Assembly: GCF_000312425.1 (NCBI RefSeq) | Contig: NZ_HE997181.1 | Span: 5,069,788 to 5,133,787, forward strand | DNA length: 64,000 bases | Direction of reading: 5' to 3' | Source of the DNA: Reyranella massiliensis 521 | Lineage (GTDB): Bacteria; Pseudomonadota; Alphaproteobacteria; Reyranellales; Reyranellaceae | Shown here: positions 1-8,519 of the stretch, piece after piece | Numbering within the stretch: the stretch's first letter is position 1 | Layout: each line of letters begins with the position of its first letter | Made by a program: the position numbers and the translations under genes | The notes under the pieces: model-generated | The model's database searches: none | The model's input: only the letters and a program-made list of their open reading frames with translations | What the model was told of the DNA's origin: nothing

Positions 1-245
1 GGCCGGGTCGCCCGCCCCATCGTTGTGCCGCCTGCTCCGGTGACACCCACTTCCGGATGATGGGCGCTTGGCGTCGATAAGATGCAATCAAGCTATGCAC
101 GAAAAAAATGGCGGACCGTCTGGTCCGTCGTCCGACAAACTGCTAACTCGAACATGCAGAGATTAAGGCCTGTGCGCCCGATCGCGGAACTCGCGATCGG
201 GCTCTTTTTTTGTTCCACCCTACCTGTCCTATTGCGTATCCCCGC
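1..245. other. Left-edge intergenic region, no convincing gene
   Basis: Reading frames on both strands here lack a credible start, ribosome site and protein-like composition. The notable elements are a short hairpin near 114-129 (CGGACC/GGTCCG) and the strong terminator at 176-211. A plus-strand transcript must therefore either enter from the left of the window or start inside this stretch. I compared it by eye with tmRNA, 6S, SRP and RNase P RNA landmarks and recognised none of them. Confidence 0.6.
176..211 (+). terminator. Strong intrinsic terminator
   Basis: A perfect 11-bp stem, GCCCGATCGCG with CGCGATCGGGC, closes a 5-base loop (GAACT) and is followed directly by a run of T (TCTTTTTTT). 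The T run exists only in the plus-strand reading, so it ends plus-strand transcription. The minus-strand gene at 246-497 is therefore not its client. Confidence 0.9.
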
Positions 246-497
246 CTACTGCTGTGCGGGTCGGTCGGGGGTCGGCGTGGTCTCCGTCGGAGCCGGACGC
301 ATGGGAATCGCCGGCGTCCGCGGCTCGTCGGCAGGCAATACGGTCGGCGCCGGATCGAGCGGAGCGCGGGCCGTGTCTTTGCGGATGTCGACTGTGCCCG
401 ACATGAACAGCATGCCGACCACAATCACGAGGACCGCGACTACCCCCAAGACGAGGTAGAGGCCTCGGCTGGGCGGACGGAGATCGTCACTCGCCAT
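246..497 (-). CDS. Small single-pass membrane protein, proline-rich tail
   Basis: This 83-residue protein of unknown function has a short polar N-terminus, one strong transmembrane helix at about residues 14-33 (VLGVVAVLVIVVGMLF) and a Pro/Thr-rich tail likely to be periplasmic. No catalytic motif is visible. It starts 3 bases after the stop of the gene at 501-833, which encodes a protein of the same design, so the two are very likely one transcript. They could be paralogues or partners. I do not recognise a family. Confidence 0.7.
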   Translation of the reverse strand: MASDDLRPPSRGLYLVLGVVAVLVIVVGMLFMSGTVDIRKDTARAPLDPAPTVLPADEPRTPAIPMRPAPTETTPTPDRPAQQ

Positions 498-500
498 ACC

Positions 501-833
501 CTACTCCTGCGGCGACGGGCGCGGCTCGGCCGGCGTGGCCGGGACCATCGGCGCTGCCGAAGCCGGCGGCTTGGGCGTGTCGATGCCCGGGACCGTGTTC
601 GGGTTTGCGCCCGGTGGCTGGGTCAGCGACCGTTCGGTAGCTGGCGGTGACTGGGCCTGCTGCTCGTTGGCATTCTGCGGATTGGCGAAGTAAAGGAACC
701 CGCCTACCAAGGCGACGCCGGCCAGAATGGCCAAAAGCGCGAATCCCGAGTTGCCGCTCTCGGTCTGGTATCCCGGTTCCTGACCATAACGGCCGCGGTT
801 GGGACCCAGATCGTTGGGGTTGTAGTCGCTCAT
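501..833 (-). CDS. Small single-pass membrane protein, Gln/Pro-rich tail
   Basis: The 110-residue product has a polar, glycine- and asparagine-rich N-terminus of about 30 residues, one transmembrane helix at about residues 31-50 (ALLAILAGVALVGGFLYF) and a low-complexity Gln/Pro/Ala tail. The ATG follows an AGAGAGGAGGA stretch, a good ribosome binding site. The gene lies just upstream of the similar gene at 246-497. The layout (cytosolic head, one helix, disordered external tail) is typical of alphaproteobacterial envelope proteins of unknown role. Confidence 0.75.
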   Translation of the reverse strand: MSDYNPNDLGPNRGRYGQEPGYQTESGNSGFALLAILAGVALVGGFLYFANPQNANEQQAQSPPATERSLTQPPGANPNTVPGIDTPKPPASAAPMVPATPAEPRPSPQE

Positions 834-946
834 CTGGTCCTCCTCTCTCTTGGATGTCCGTCAGACCAACGACTCGTCGGGGGCAATGGTTTCCAAGGAA
901 TGACATGGCTGATAGCCTTCCCCTGCCTAGGTTGGAGGTCTGACAA

Positions 947-1621
947 ATGCCTGATTCGATGCCATTTTCTGCGCCGCCGCGGGAACCTGCCCTGCTCGAT
1001 GCCGATGGCGCGGCGGCCCTGGTCGGCTCCTATGCGCCGGTCTCCAAGACCGCCGCGGTAAAGGACATCGGCCGGATCGACGTCCATATGGGTCGCTTCA
1101 TCGGGCTGTCGCCGATTTGCCTGATCGCCACGGCCGACGCTTCGGGCATGCAGGACGTCACCCCACGCGGCGATCCGCCCGGTGCCTTCAAGGTGCTCGA
1201 CGAGAAGACGGTCGCGATCGCCGACCGACCCGGCAACAACCGTCTCGATACGTTGAAGAACCTGCTCGAGAATCCCGAGATCGCCCTGATCTTCCTGCTT
1301 CCTGGCGTCAGCGAGACGGTACGGATTGCGGGCACCGCCCGTCTTTCGGTCGATCCGGCGCTGCTGGAGTCGATGGCGGTGCAGGGCAAGGCTCCGAAAT
1401 GCGCCATCGTGGTCTCGGTGCGGCAGGCCTACCTCCATTGCGCCAAGGCGCTGCTGCGGTCGCGGCTGTGGACCGGCGACTATGCCCAGCCCAAGGGCAC
1501 CTTCCCGTCGATCAGCCGCATGGTCGGCGACCAGGTCGGCCTTTCGGAGGAAGAGAAGAAGCAGCGCGAAGCCGCCACAGAGCATGCCTACAGGGAAGGG
1601 CTGTGGGCGCCGATCTCCTAG
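947..1621 (+). CDS. Pyridoxamine 5'-phosphate oxidase family flavoprotein
   Basis: The 224-residue protein resembles the MSMEG_1061-like branch of the PPOX split-barrel family, which bind FMN or related flavins. The supporting segments are the N-terminal alpha-helical lead, SPICLIATADASGMQDVTPR (about 65-84), the strand containing RPGNNRLDTLKNLLENP, and the C-terminal SLEEEKKQ-type helix. Substrate is unknown; members of this branch are not established pyridoxine oxidases. The start follows GGTTGGAGG. It is co-directional with the MetX-like gene, 11 bases downstream, so co-transcription is likely. Confidence 0.85.
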   Translation: MPDSMPFSAPPREPALLDADGAAALVGSYAPVSKTAAVKDIGRIDVHMGRFIGLSPICLIATADASGMQDVTPRGDPPGAFKVLDEKTVAIADRPGNNRLDTLKNLLENPEIALIFLLPGVSETVRIAGTARLSVDPALLESMAVQGKAPKCAIVVSVRQAYLHCAKALLRSRLWTGDYAQPKGTFPSISRMVGDQVGLSEEEKKQREAATEHAYREGLWAPIS

Positions 1622-1632
1622 GCCGCAGGCAT

Positions 1633-2607
1633 ATGAGAAGCAGCCAGGGTGTCTTCGAGTGCGGCGACCTTCCGCTGCAACGCGGCGGCACGCTGCGCGA
1701 TGCACGTATCGTCTACAAGACGTTCGGAACGCTCTCGCCGCGCCGCGACAACGTCATTCTCTATCCCACGAGCTACGGCGCCCACCACACCGACATCGAA
1801 TGGCTGGTCGACCCGGAACACTGCCTCGACCCCAGCCGCTATTTCGTCGTCATTCCCAACATGTTCACCAATGGCCTCTCCTCGTCGCCGTCGAACACGC
1901 CGGGGGAATTCCCACAGGTCACGACCTACGACAACGTCCTGCAGCAGCGCCGCCTGTTGAACGAGCTGTTCGGCGTCGACCGGCTGAAGATGGTCTATGG
2001 CTGGTCGATGGGCGCGCAGCAGGCCTATCACTGGGCCGCGTTGTTCGGCGATGCCGTCGAGCGCATCGTGGTGAACTGCGGCTCGGCACGCACGGCGCCG
2101 CACAACTTCGTCTTTCTCGAAGGCATCCGCACCACGTTGCTGGGGGCCCGCACACCCGAGGACGGGCTGCGCGCCATGGGGCGCATCTACGCCGGCTGGG
2201 CGCTCAGCCAGACCTTCTATCGTCGGGAGATGTGGCGCGGGCTGGGCTTCGACAGCCTGGAGGATTTCCTCGTGCGTTCCTGGGAGGCGAACTTCCTGCG
2301 GCGCGACGCGCGCGACCTGCTGGCCCAGCTCTGGACCTGGCAGAATGGCGACATCTCGGCCAACGATCTCTACCGCGGCGACCTCGAGATGGCGCTGGCT
2401 GGCATCAAGGCGAAGGTGCTGCTGATGCCGTCGGCCACCGATCTCTATTTTCAGACCGACGACAATCGCGCCGAGCTGCCGCATCTCAAGTACGGCAAGC
2501 TGGTCGAGATCCCTTCGGTATGGGGCCATCGCGCCGGCAATCCCCGCGACAATCCCACGGATGCCGCGTTCGTCGATGCTCAGGTCGAGGCCCTGCTCGA
2601 AGCTTAG
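1633..2607 (+). CDS. MetX-like alpha/beta hydrolase
   Basis: This 324-residue protein has the fold and motif set of the homoserine O-acetyltransferase (MetX) group: a nucleophile elbow GWSMGAQQA with Ser125, an acid in the SATDLYFQ segment and a histidine in WGHRAGNP. It is shorter than true MetX and lacks clear homoserine-site motifs, so an ester- or acyl-transfer hydrolase of unknown substrate is the safer call. I chose the ATG at 1633 because upstream in-frame residues are the antisense-like reading of the PPOX gene. Its stop overlaps the stop of the opposite gene by four bases. Confidence 0.85.
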   Translation: MRSSQGVFECGDLPLQRGGTLRDARIVYKTFGTLSPRRDNVILYPTSYGAHHTDIEWLVDPEHCLDPSRYFVVIPNMFTNGLSSSPSNTPGEFPQVTTYDNVLQQRRLLNELFGVDRLKMVYGWSMGAQQAYHWAALFGDAVERIVVNCGSARTAPHNFVFLEGIRTTLLGARTPEDGLRAMGRIYAGWALSQTFYRREMWRGLGFDSLEDFLVRSWEANFLRRDARDLLAQLWTWQNGDISANDLYRGDLEMALAGIKAKVLLMPSATDLYFQTDDNRAELPHLKYGKLVEIPSVWGHRAGNPRDNPTDAAFVDAQVEALLEA

Positions 2608-3668
2608 TCCTTTTCCGGCATCACCGAAGGCTGCACCGCGTGATCGGCTCCAGCAGGGTCCGGTTCTGGCGGCGGTATGGGTTCCGTGGGCTGCGGCGGC
2701 AGCGGGGCACCGGCAATGAACGCGGCGACGGCGGCAGCGGTCGCCTTCGGATCCTCCTCCATCGGGTTGTGGCCGAGGTTTCCGAAGATCTCGAGCGTGG
2801 CGCCCTTGATGTCGTTCTGGAAGCGGAAGGCATCGGCGGCCGGCACCCAGCGATCCTTGCCACCCCACAGGATCAGGGTCGGTACGTCCATGCGGCGCAG
2901 CGGTGTGGGGTCGAGCGGCTCCTGCGTGCGGGCCCGCTGGAGAGTGGCTTCGCGATTGCCGGGGAAGCGTTGCAGCTCGGCCATGCGCTTGATCCGTTCG
3001 GGTGTCGCCTGCGCCGGATCGGCATAGGCATCGCGCAGCGAGCGTCGCACCAGGCTCTCGGGTTTAAAGTAAATGCCGATGTCGCCCAGCACTGGCGTAC
3101 GTGCCAGCCGCGTCATCAGCGGCACTTCGTTGTCCTGCCGCGGATAGCCTGCAGAATCGACCAGGACGAGCTGGATGACGCGATCGGGGCGTGTCGCGGC
3201 AAAGGTCCAGGCGACGGCGCCGCCCAGCGAGTGGCCCACGAGGACGACCTTGTCGAGGTGGAGATTGTCGATCAGCACCTCGATGAAGTCGGCGTAGGCT
3301 TCGACCGTATATTCGTCGCGCGGCCAGGTGCCGGTCAGGCCATGGCCCGGCAGGTCGACGGAGATCACGCGGGCGTCCGCGCCCAGCTCGCGCGCCCAGC
3401 TCTCCCATACCTGCAGCGATCCGTTCGAGCCGTGGATCAGCAGCATTGGCACACCGGCGGGATTGCCCTGGTCGCGGACATGCGCACGCACGCCACCGAC
3501 ATCGATGAAGTGCGAGCGGTCGTTGGCGTAGCGCGCGATCAATGTTTCGGCAGGCAACGATGGCGCATAGGCCCAGAGGGCCACGCCCGCCAGCACGCCC
3601 GCGGCGAACAGGGCATAGAGCGGCCAGCGGCGCGGTGGCGCCTCAGACCTTCGGCGGCGCGTCGGCAT
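2604..3668 (-). CDS. Membrane-anchored alpha/beta hydrolase
   Basis: A 354-residue protein begins with an Arg-rich head and one transmembrane helix (about 15-33), placing the catalytic domain outside the cytoplasm. The hydrolase core shows LLIHGSNGS as the oxyanion segment, the nucleophile elbow GHSLGGAVAW, an acid in WGGKDRWVP and a histidine in GNLGHNP. The C-terminus is proline-rich. The start at 3668 follows GGAGAAG and overlaps the end of the upstream mscS-like gene by 26 bases, so the pair is probably translationally coupled. Substrate is not evident. Confidence 0.85.
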   Translation of the reverse strand: MPTRRRRSEAPPRRWPLYALFAAGVLAGVALWAYAPSLPAETLIARYANDRSHFIDVGGVRAHVRDQGNPAGVPMLLIHGSNGSLQVWESWARELGADARVISVDLPGHGLTGTWPRDEYTVEAYADFIEVLIDNLHLDKVVLVGHSLGGAVAWTFAATRPDRVIQLVLVDSAGYPRQDNEVPLMTRLARTPVLGDIGIYFKPESLVRRSLRDAYADPAQATPERIKRMAELQRFPGNREATLQRARTQEPLDPTPLRRMDVPTLILWGGKDRWVPAADAFRFQNDIKGATLEIFGNLGHNPMEEDPKATAAAVAAFIAGAPLPPQPTEPIPPPEPDPAGADHAVQPSVMPEKD

Positions 3669-6123
3669 CGCCCGACTTCTCCGCAGGTTTTTCCGGGAGG
3701 CCGTCCTTGTGGCCGCTCTTCGGGTCCGCCCCGGCATCGCCCTGCAACAGTGCGACACCGATACGATCGAGACCACGCAGCGTGAGCTCCGACGCGGGGG
3801 CCGGATCGATGATCTTCTTTTCGATCAACCTGGCGAGCAACGTGCGGTTCAGGTCGTTGGTCACGACCTGCCGGTCTTCCAGCCGGGCCACGAAGACGAA
3901 AAGCTCAAACTCGAGCCCATTCGATGCAATCCTGACGAAGCGAACGATCGGCGCCGGCACACGCAGCACGCGGGCATGCTCCAGGGCGGCCTCGCGCAGC
4001 AGGCCTTCGATGACGGCGACATCGGTGTTGAGCGGCACGGTGAGCTTGAGCTCGATGCGGCTCGACGTGTCCGAATAGGTGCGGTTGACGACCGGATTCT
4101 GCAGGAAGGCGCTGTTGGGCACGATGACATGCGTGCGCTGGAAGGTTTCGATTTCGGTGGCGCGGATGTTGATGCGCCGGACGAAGCCCTCATGGCCGTT
4201 CACGATGATCCAGTCCCCCGCCTTGATCGGCCGTTCGACCAGCAGGATGACGCCGGAGATCACGTTGTTCGCGATATTCTGCAGGCCGAGGCCGATGCCG
4301 ACCGACAGCGCGCCGAGGACGATCGCGAGGTTGGTGAAATCGACGCCGAGCGCGCCGATGCCGATCAGGATGGCGACGATGACGCCGACATAGTTGAGGC
4401 CGGCATCGATCGACTGGCGCAACGGCAAGGGCGCGTCGACGGTCGGCAGCACGCGGTCGCGCACGATGCTGCGTACCAGGCGGGCGAGCAGCATGCAGAC
4501 GGCGAAGGCGATGATCGCCATGCCGACATTGCCGAGCGAGATGGTGACGCCCCCGACCTTCACGCCGCGCAGCAGCTGGCCGAAGCCGTCGAGGATGGCG
4601 TCGATATCGACGTTCCACGCCGCCGGAATGGCGATCGCCAGCAGCAGCACCAGTGCCGTATCGAACACCAGCAGCAGCAGGTGCTGTCCGCGGATGGTGG
4701 AGTCGGCCGGCAGGCCGAAGCGGCGGCGGACCCAGGCGCCCGGCGGCGTATCCGGTGCGGCGGCGGCTTCGAGCAGATCGGCGACCAGCTGATGCAGCAG
4801 CAGTGCGATCGCGATCAGGGCGCAGCTGGCCGAGATCGCGGCATGAAGATGCGAGGCGAGCGTTGCGTAGCCTGCCAGGGCGAAGGCGATCGACGAAAGG
4901 ACCAGCACGGTCAACGCCAGGCGCGTGACCGACCACCAGGTGCCGCCGATCATCGGTGGCAGATCCGACCCCTCGGGACGTGCGGCCTGCCAGGAACGGT
5001 TGGAGAGTGCTGGCAGTGCCAGCAGCGCCACCGACGTGGTGAGGATCAGGGCCCCGACGGGAGCAATCGCACTGTGATCTTCGCCACGGCTAAGCCCGAT
5101 GTAGATGAGATCGAGCAGCACGCCGACCGTCATCAAGCGGCGCAACGCCTGCGACAGATACTGCGCACTGTCGTCTGTCAGCGGCATGAACCGCCATTCC
5201 GGCCGGCCCGGCGACAGGCCGGCACCCGTCATGCCGAAGACCAGGAGAAGCCAGATCAAGCGGATCGCTACTTCCGGTACCAGCCTGTCGAGAGGCGCCG
5301 GCGGCGCTGTCGCGAGAAGGAGCTTGCTGACCAGCCAGACCGCAAGGATCGGCACCAGCACCAGGCCGAGCCCGTCGATGGCCGTGGCGATGGTGCGATA
5401 GCGCTGCAGGTTGACGTGCGAGCCACTACGGCCGAAGCGCTGGCGCAGCGCCCGGCCGAACCACCAGAGGCCGATGGTGATCGCCGCCCAGAAGGCCAGC
5501 GGCACGAGGTCCTGGTTGCGGAGAGGGGTAAGGCCGTTGCGGGTCCAGGTCGCGATAGCCGTGCCCAGCGTTTCGATTGCATCGCCGAGCTGTGGTCCGA
5601 TCTTCGTCCAGACCTCCCCCGACAGCGGCGAGAGATCGCGTCGCATCAAATTCTGGAATACCAGCGCGCCGCGCACCTTGGTCAGGCGTTCAAGCAGCTG
5701 GTCGGCGCGTGCGATCACCACTTCGCACTGTTTGAGCCGGCTTTCGTTGAGCGTCGCCTGGTCGGTCAGCCGCCTGCGTTCCTCCTTCAGGTCGTCGGTT
5801 TCGGGCGGCGCATCGGTGCCCGGCTTGATCTCCAGCGGCGCCAGCAGCTTCTTGGTATCGGCGAGGTCGTTGCGCGCCAGCGTCGCCGCCGCCATCGCCG
5901 CGGTCCGCACGTCTGTAGCCTGCTCGCGCAGCGCGTCGATTTCGACTGGCAGCAGGCCCGCCTGCTCCGTACGGGTGGCAATGCGGTCGAGCTGACGCGT
6001 CCACAGGTCGGTGAGTTGGCCGAACGGGCGCTGGGGCTGCTGCGGCGCCATTTGGGCCGAAGCTGTGTCCGCAACACCGACCAGCAGCAGCAGGAACAAG
6101 GCGAGGCGGGCTAGAGATCGCAT
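3643..6123 (-). CDS. MscS-family mechanosensitive channel with DUF3772 domain
   Basis: The 826-residue protein carries a cleavable-looking signal peptide (RLALFLLLLVGVADTASA), a helical periplasmic DUF3772-type region to about residue 200, around ten hydrophobic helices, then a MscS pore helix and beta domain. The pore and vestibule signature is seen in LSVGIGLGLQNIANNVISG and VERPIKAGDWIIV. Such large MscS proteins release osmolytes under hypo-osmotic shock. I chose the ATG at 6123 since it starts the signal peptide; a GTG at 6174 would add 17 residues without benefit. Confidence 0.9.
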   Translation of the reverse strand: MRSLARLALFLLLLVGVADTASAQMAPQQPQRPFGQLTDLWTRQLDRIATRTEQAGLLPVEIDALREQATDVRTAAMAAATLARNDLADTKKLLAPLEIKPGTDAPPETDDLKEERRRLTDQATLNESRLKQCEVVIARADQLLERLTKVRGALVFQNLMRRDLSPLSGEVWTKIGPQLGDAIETLGTAIATWTRNGLTPLRNQDLVPLAFWAAITIGLWWFGRALRQRFGRSGSHVNLQRYRTIATAIDGLGLVLVPILAVWLVSKLLLATAPPAPLDRLVPEVAIRLIWLLLVFGMTGAGLSPGRPEWRFMPLTDDSAQYLSQALRRLMTVGVLLDLIYIGLSRGEDHSAIAPVGALILTTSVALLALPALSNRSWQAARPEGSDLPPMIGGTWWSVTRLALTVLVLSSIAFALAGYATLASHLHAAISASCALIAIALLLHQLVADLLEAAAAPDTPPGAWVRRRFGLPADSTIRGQHLLLLVFDTALVLLLAIAIPAAWNVDIDAILDGFGQLLRGVKVGGVTISLGNVGMAIIAFAVCMLLARLVRSIVRDRVLPTVDAPLPLRQSIDAGLNYVGVIVAILIGIGALGVDFTNLAIVLGALSVGIGLGLQNIANNVISGVILLVERPIKAGDWIIVNGHEGFVRRINIRATEIETFQRTHVIVPNSAFLQNPVVNRTYSDTSSRIELKLTVPLNTDVAVIEGLLREAALEHARVLRVPAPIVRFVRIASNGLEFELFVFVARLEDRQVVTNDLNRTLLARLIEKKIIDPAPASELTLRGLDRIGVALLQGDAGADPKSGHKDGLPEKPAEKSGDADAPPKV

Positions 6124-6338
6124 TCGATGCGCGATTCCCGGAGAACGAGAGAGGATTTTCTTGCTCACTACCACGGGCAGAGACCCCAGGCGATGATCCG
6201 GCGGTGTTTGGGCGGCCAGATGGGCGAAATCAGGGCGTCTTTTTCCAAGGTGTTCAAGGGGTGGCGCTTCGTCGTTGACAGGGCCTGGACGACGCGGAAC
6301 CTTGCGCGCCGAAAGCGTGAATCGGGGGAGAAGTAGAT

Positions 6339-7442
6339 ATGGCCGAAGGGCAGAGCTCTGTGGGTGAGGTCCGGATCGAACCTGACCGCCTGCACGGCTT
6401 CACGATGGCAATCTGCCGCGCGGACGGCAGCTCGGCGGAAGAAGCGAAGCTGGTCGCCGACCACCTCGTGCTCGCCAACCTTTTCGGCCACGACAGCCAC
6501 GGCGTCGGCATGATGCCGCACTACATCCAGAACACCATGAACGGCGCCTGCAAGCGCAACCACCACGCCAAGATCGACCGCGACAACGGCGCAGTGATCG
6601 TGGTCGACGGCGGCGCCGGTTATGGCCAGGTGATCGCCAAGGAGGCGATGGACATCGGCATCGAACGCGCGAAGAAGCACGGTGTCTGCGTCGTCGGATT
6701 GAAGAATTCGCATCATATCGGCCGCATCGGCCATTGGGGCGAGCAATGCGCCCGCGCCGGTCTAGTGAGCACGCACTGGGTCAACGTGCATGGCCACAAG
6801 TCGCTGGTGGCGCCGTTCGGTGGTGCCGAGGCGCGCTTCACCACCAACCCGTACTGCACGGCCATTCCGCGCAAGGGCCGGGAGCCGATCGTGCTCGACT
6901 TCGCCACGAGCCAGGTGGCGATGGGCAAGGTGCGTGTCGCCAACAACAAGAAGATCCAGATGGAACCCGGCCTGCTGATCGACGCGGCGGGCAACGCCAC
7001 GACCGAGCCGGGCGTCATGTACAACCCGCCCTACGGCGCCATCCTGCCATTCGGTCTGCACAAGGGCGGTGGCCTCGCGGTGATCTGCGACCTGCTGGCC
7101 GGTGCGCTCACCGGCGGCCGCACCCACAGCCCGCGGACGATCAAGAAGGACGGCACCGACATCATCAACAACATGCTGTCGATCATCATCGATCCCGATG
7201 CGATGGGCGGCACCGCTTTCTACGAGGACGAGGTCGACAATTTCATCGGCTGGGTGAAGTCGGCCAAGCCGCAGCCCGGCGTCGACGAGGTGCTGGTGCC
7301 CGGTGAGCCGGAACGTGCGCGCAAGCTCGATCGCGAGAAGAACGGCGTTCCCATCGACACCACCACCTGGCAGCAGCTCGTCGATACAGCCCGGCTGGTG
7401 CGGCTGAACGATACCGAGATTCCCCGGATGGCCGGCGCCTGA
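6339..7442 (+). CDS. Ldh-family NAD(P)-dependent oxidoreductase
   Basis: The 367-residue enzyme belongs to the malate/L-lactate dehydrogenase family (Ldh_2), which oxidises 2-hydroxy acids or reduces 2-keto acids and is unrelated to classical lactate dehydrogenase. Typical segments are LFGHDSHGVGMMP, the cofactor and catalytic stretch LKNSHHIGRIGHWGEQ, TNPYCTAIP and LDFATSQVAMGKVR. The ATG follows GGGGGAGAAG. A glutathione transferase and a cupin follow at 26- and 4-base gaps, suggesting one operon of small-molecule metabolism. The exact substrate cannot be read from the sequence. Confidence 0.9.
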   Translation: MAEGQSSVGEVRIEPDRLHGFTMAICRADGSSAEEAKLVADHLVLANLFGHDSHGVGMMPHYIQNTMNGACKRNHHAKIDRDNGAVIVVDGGAGYGQVIAKEAMDIGIERAKKHGVCVVGLKNSHHIGRIGHWGEQCARAGLVSTHWVNVHGHKSLVAPFGGAEARFTTNPYCTAIPRKGREPIVLDFATSQVAMGKVRVANNKKIQMEPGLLIDAAGNATTEPGVMYNPPYGAILPFGLHKGGGLAVICDLLAGALTGGRTHSPRTIKKDGTDIINNMLSIIIDPDAMGGTAFYEDEVDNFIGWVKSAKPQPGVDEVLVPGEPERARKLDREKNGVPIDTTTWQQLVDTARLVRLNDTEIPRMAGA

Positions 7443-7468
7443 CGCGACCGGAAGACAGGAGACCGACC

Positions 7469-8089
7469 ATGGCCAAGATGAGGCTCTATTACTCCCCGTC
7501 GTCGCCTTACGCCCGCAAGGTTCGGGTACTGGCGCTCGAGACGGGGCTCGACAAGAAGATCGACATGGTGAACGTGGCGCTGACGCCGGTGGCGCCCAAT
7601 GCCGACGTCGACAAGCACAATCCGATCGGCAAGATCCCGGCCCTGTCGATCAAGAACATGGACCTCTTCGACTCGCCGGTGATCTGCGAGTACCTCGACC
7701 ATCAGCACAAGGGCCGCAAACTGTTCCCGCGCAAGGGCCGCGACCGCTGGGTCGCGCTGCGCCAGCAGGCGATGGGCGACGGCCTGCTCGATGCGGCGCT
7801 GCTGGCGCGCTACGAAGACTTCCTGCGGCCGGAAGAACGGCGCTGGCCCGACTGGACCAAGGGCCAGATGAAGAAGATCGACGGCGTCCTCGACCAGCTC
7901 GAGGCCGAAGCCAAGGCGCTCCGCGGCAAGCCGACCATCGGCACGATCACCATCGCCTGCGCGCTGGGCTATCTCGACTTCCGTTTCGGCAGCCATGACT
8001 GGCGCGCCAAGCGGCCGAAGCTCGCCAAGTGGTTCACGGCTTTCGGCAAACTGCCGTCGATGAAGGCAACCGTTCCGCCGCCGGCTTGA
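7469..8089 (+). CDS. Glutathione S-transferase family protein
   Basis: The 206-residue protein has an N-terminal thioredoxin-like domain (YYSPSSPYARKVRV, residues 6-19, holding the likely Ser/Tyr that activates glutathione), the cis-proline segment IGKIPAL and the glutathione gamma-glutamyl site DSPVICEYL. The helical C-terminal domain follows, with the GTITIACALGYLDFR N-capping-box region. It is probably cytosolic. It lies between an Ldh-type dehydrogenase and a cupin in one direction, with a GGAGACC ribosome site. Confidence 0.92.
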   Translation: MAKMRLYYSPSSPYARKVRVLALETGLDKKIDMVNVALTPVAPNADVDKHNPIGKIPALSIKNMDLFDSPVICEYLDHQHKGRKLFPRKGRDRWVALRQQAMGDGLLDAALLARYEDFLRPEERRWPDWTKGQMKKIDGVLDQLEAEAKALRGKPTIGTITIACALGYLDFRFGSHDWRAKRPKLAKWFTAFGKLPSMKATVPPPA

Positions 8090-8093
8090 TCGC

Positions 8094-8519
8094 GTGACGG
8101 CCGACGAGATCATTGCCCGCCTCGGACTGCAGCCGCACCCCGAGGGCGGACATTTTCGGGAGACTTTCCGGTCGGCCGATGCCACCGGCCCGGGCGGCCG
8201 CGGCGAGAGCACGGCGATCTTCTTTCTTCTCAAGGCTGGCGAGCGCTCCCATTGGCATCGCGTCGATGCCGACGAAGTCTGGCATCACTATGCCGGCGCA
8301 CCGCTCGAACTCTCGATGAGCGACGATGGCAAGACGGCACGCCATCTACGGCTCGGCAGCGACTTCGGTCTCGGCGAGACACCGCAGATCGTCGTGCCAC
8401 GCGGCGTCTGGCAGGCGGCGCGCTCCCTCGGCAACTGGACCTTGGTCGGCTGCACGGTGGCGCCGGCTTTCGACTTCGCCGGTTTCGAACTCGCTCCGCC
8501 GGACTGGATGCCGGGTTAG
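8094..8519 (+). CDS. DUF985-type cupin
   Basis: The 141-residue protein is a single cupin barrel of the DUF985/YML079w type. It shows the family lead LGLQPHPEGGHFRETFRS, the first cupin motif SHWHRVDADEVWHHYAG and the C-terminal WTLVGCTVAPAFDFAGFEL. These proteins may bind a small ligand; no function is established. The start is GTG, 4 bases past the GST stop, which suggests coupling. Its stop shares the bases TTAG with the convergent EamA gene. Confidence 0.9.
   Translation: MTADEIIARLGLQPHPEGGHFRETFRSADATGPGGRGESTAIFFLLKAGERSHWHRVDADEVWHHYAGAPLELSMSDDGKTARHLRLGSDFGLGETPQIVVPRGVWQAARSLGNWTLVGCTVAPAFDFAGFELAPPDWMPG

Noticed and set aside
1..211. tmRNA, 6S RNA, SRP RNA or RNase P RNA
   Set aside because: I found no acceptor-stem, tag-coding, GGAAGG-type SRP core or P4 helix landmark. 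An Rfam search would settle it.
3709..6114. 801-codon plus-strand open frame opposite the MscS-like gene
   Set aside because: It mirrors a GC-rich coding strand; the translation is rich in Arg, Asp, Gly and His without any domain, while the minus frame has a full MscS pattern.
6127..6336. Small plus-strand gene between the channel and Ldh genes
   Set aside because: The 69-residue frame overlaps the channel gene start region, is Arg-rich and has no ribosome site; the region is better explained as divergent promoters.
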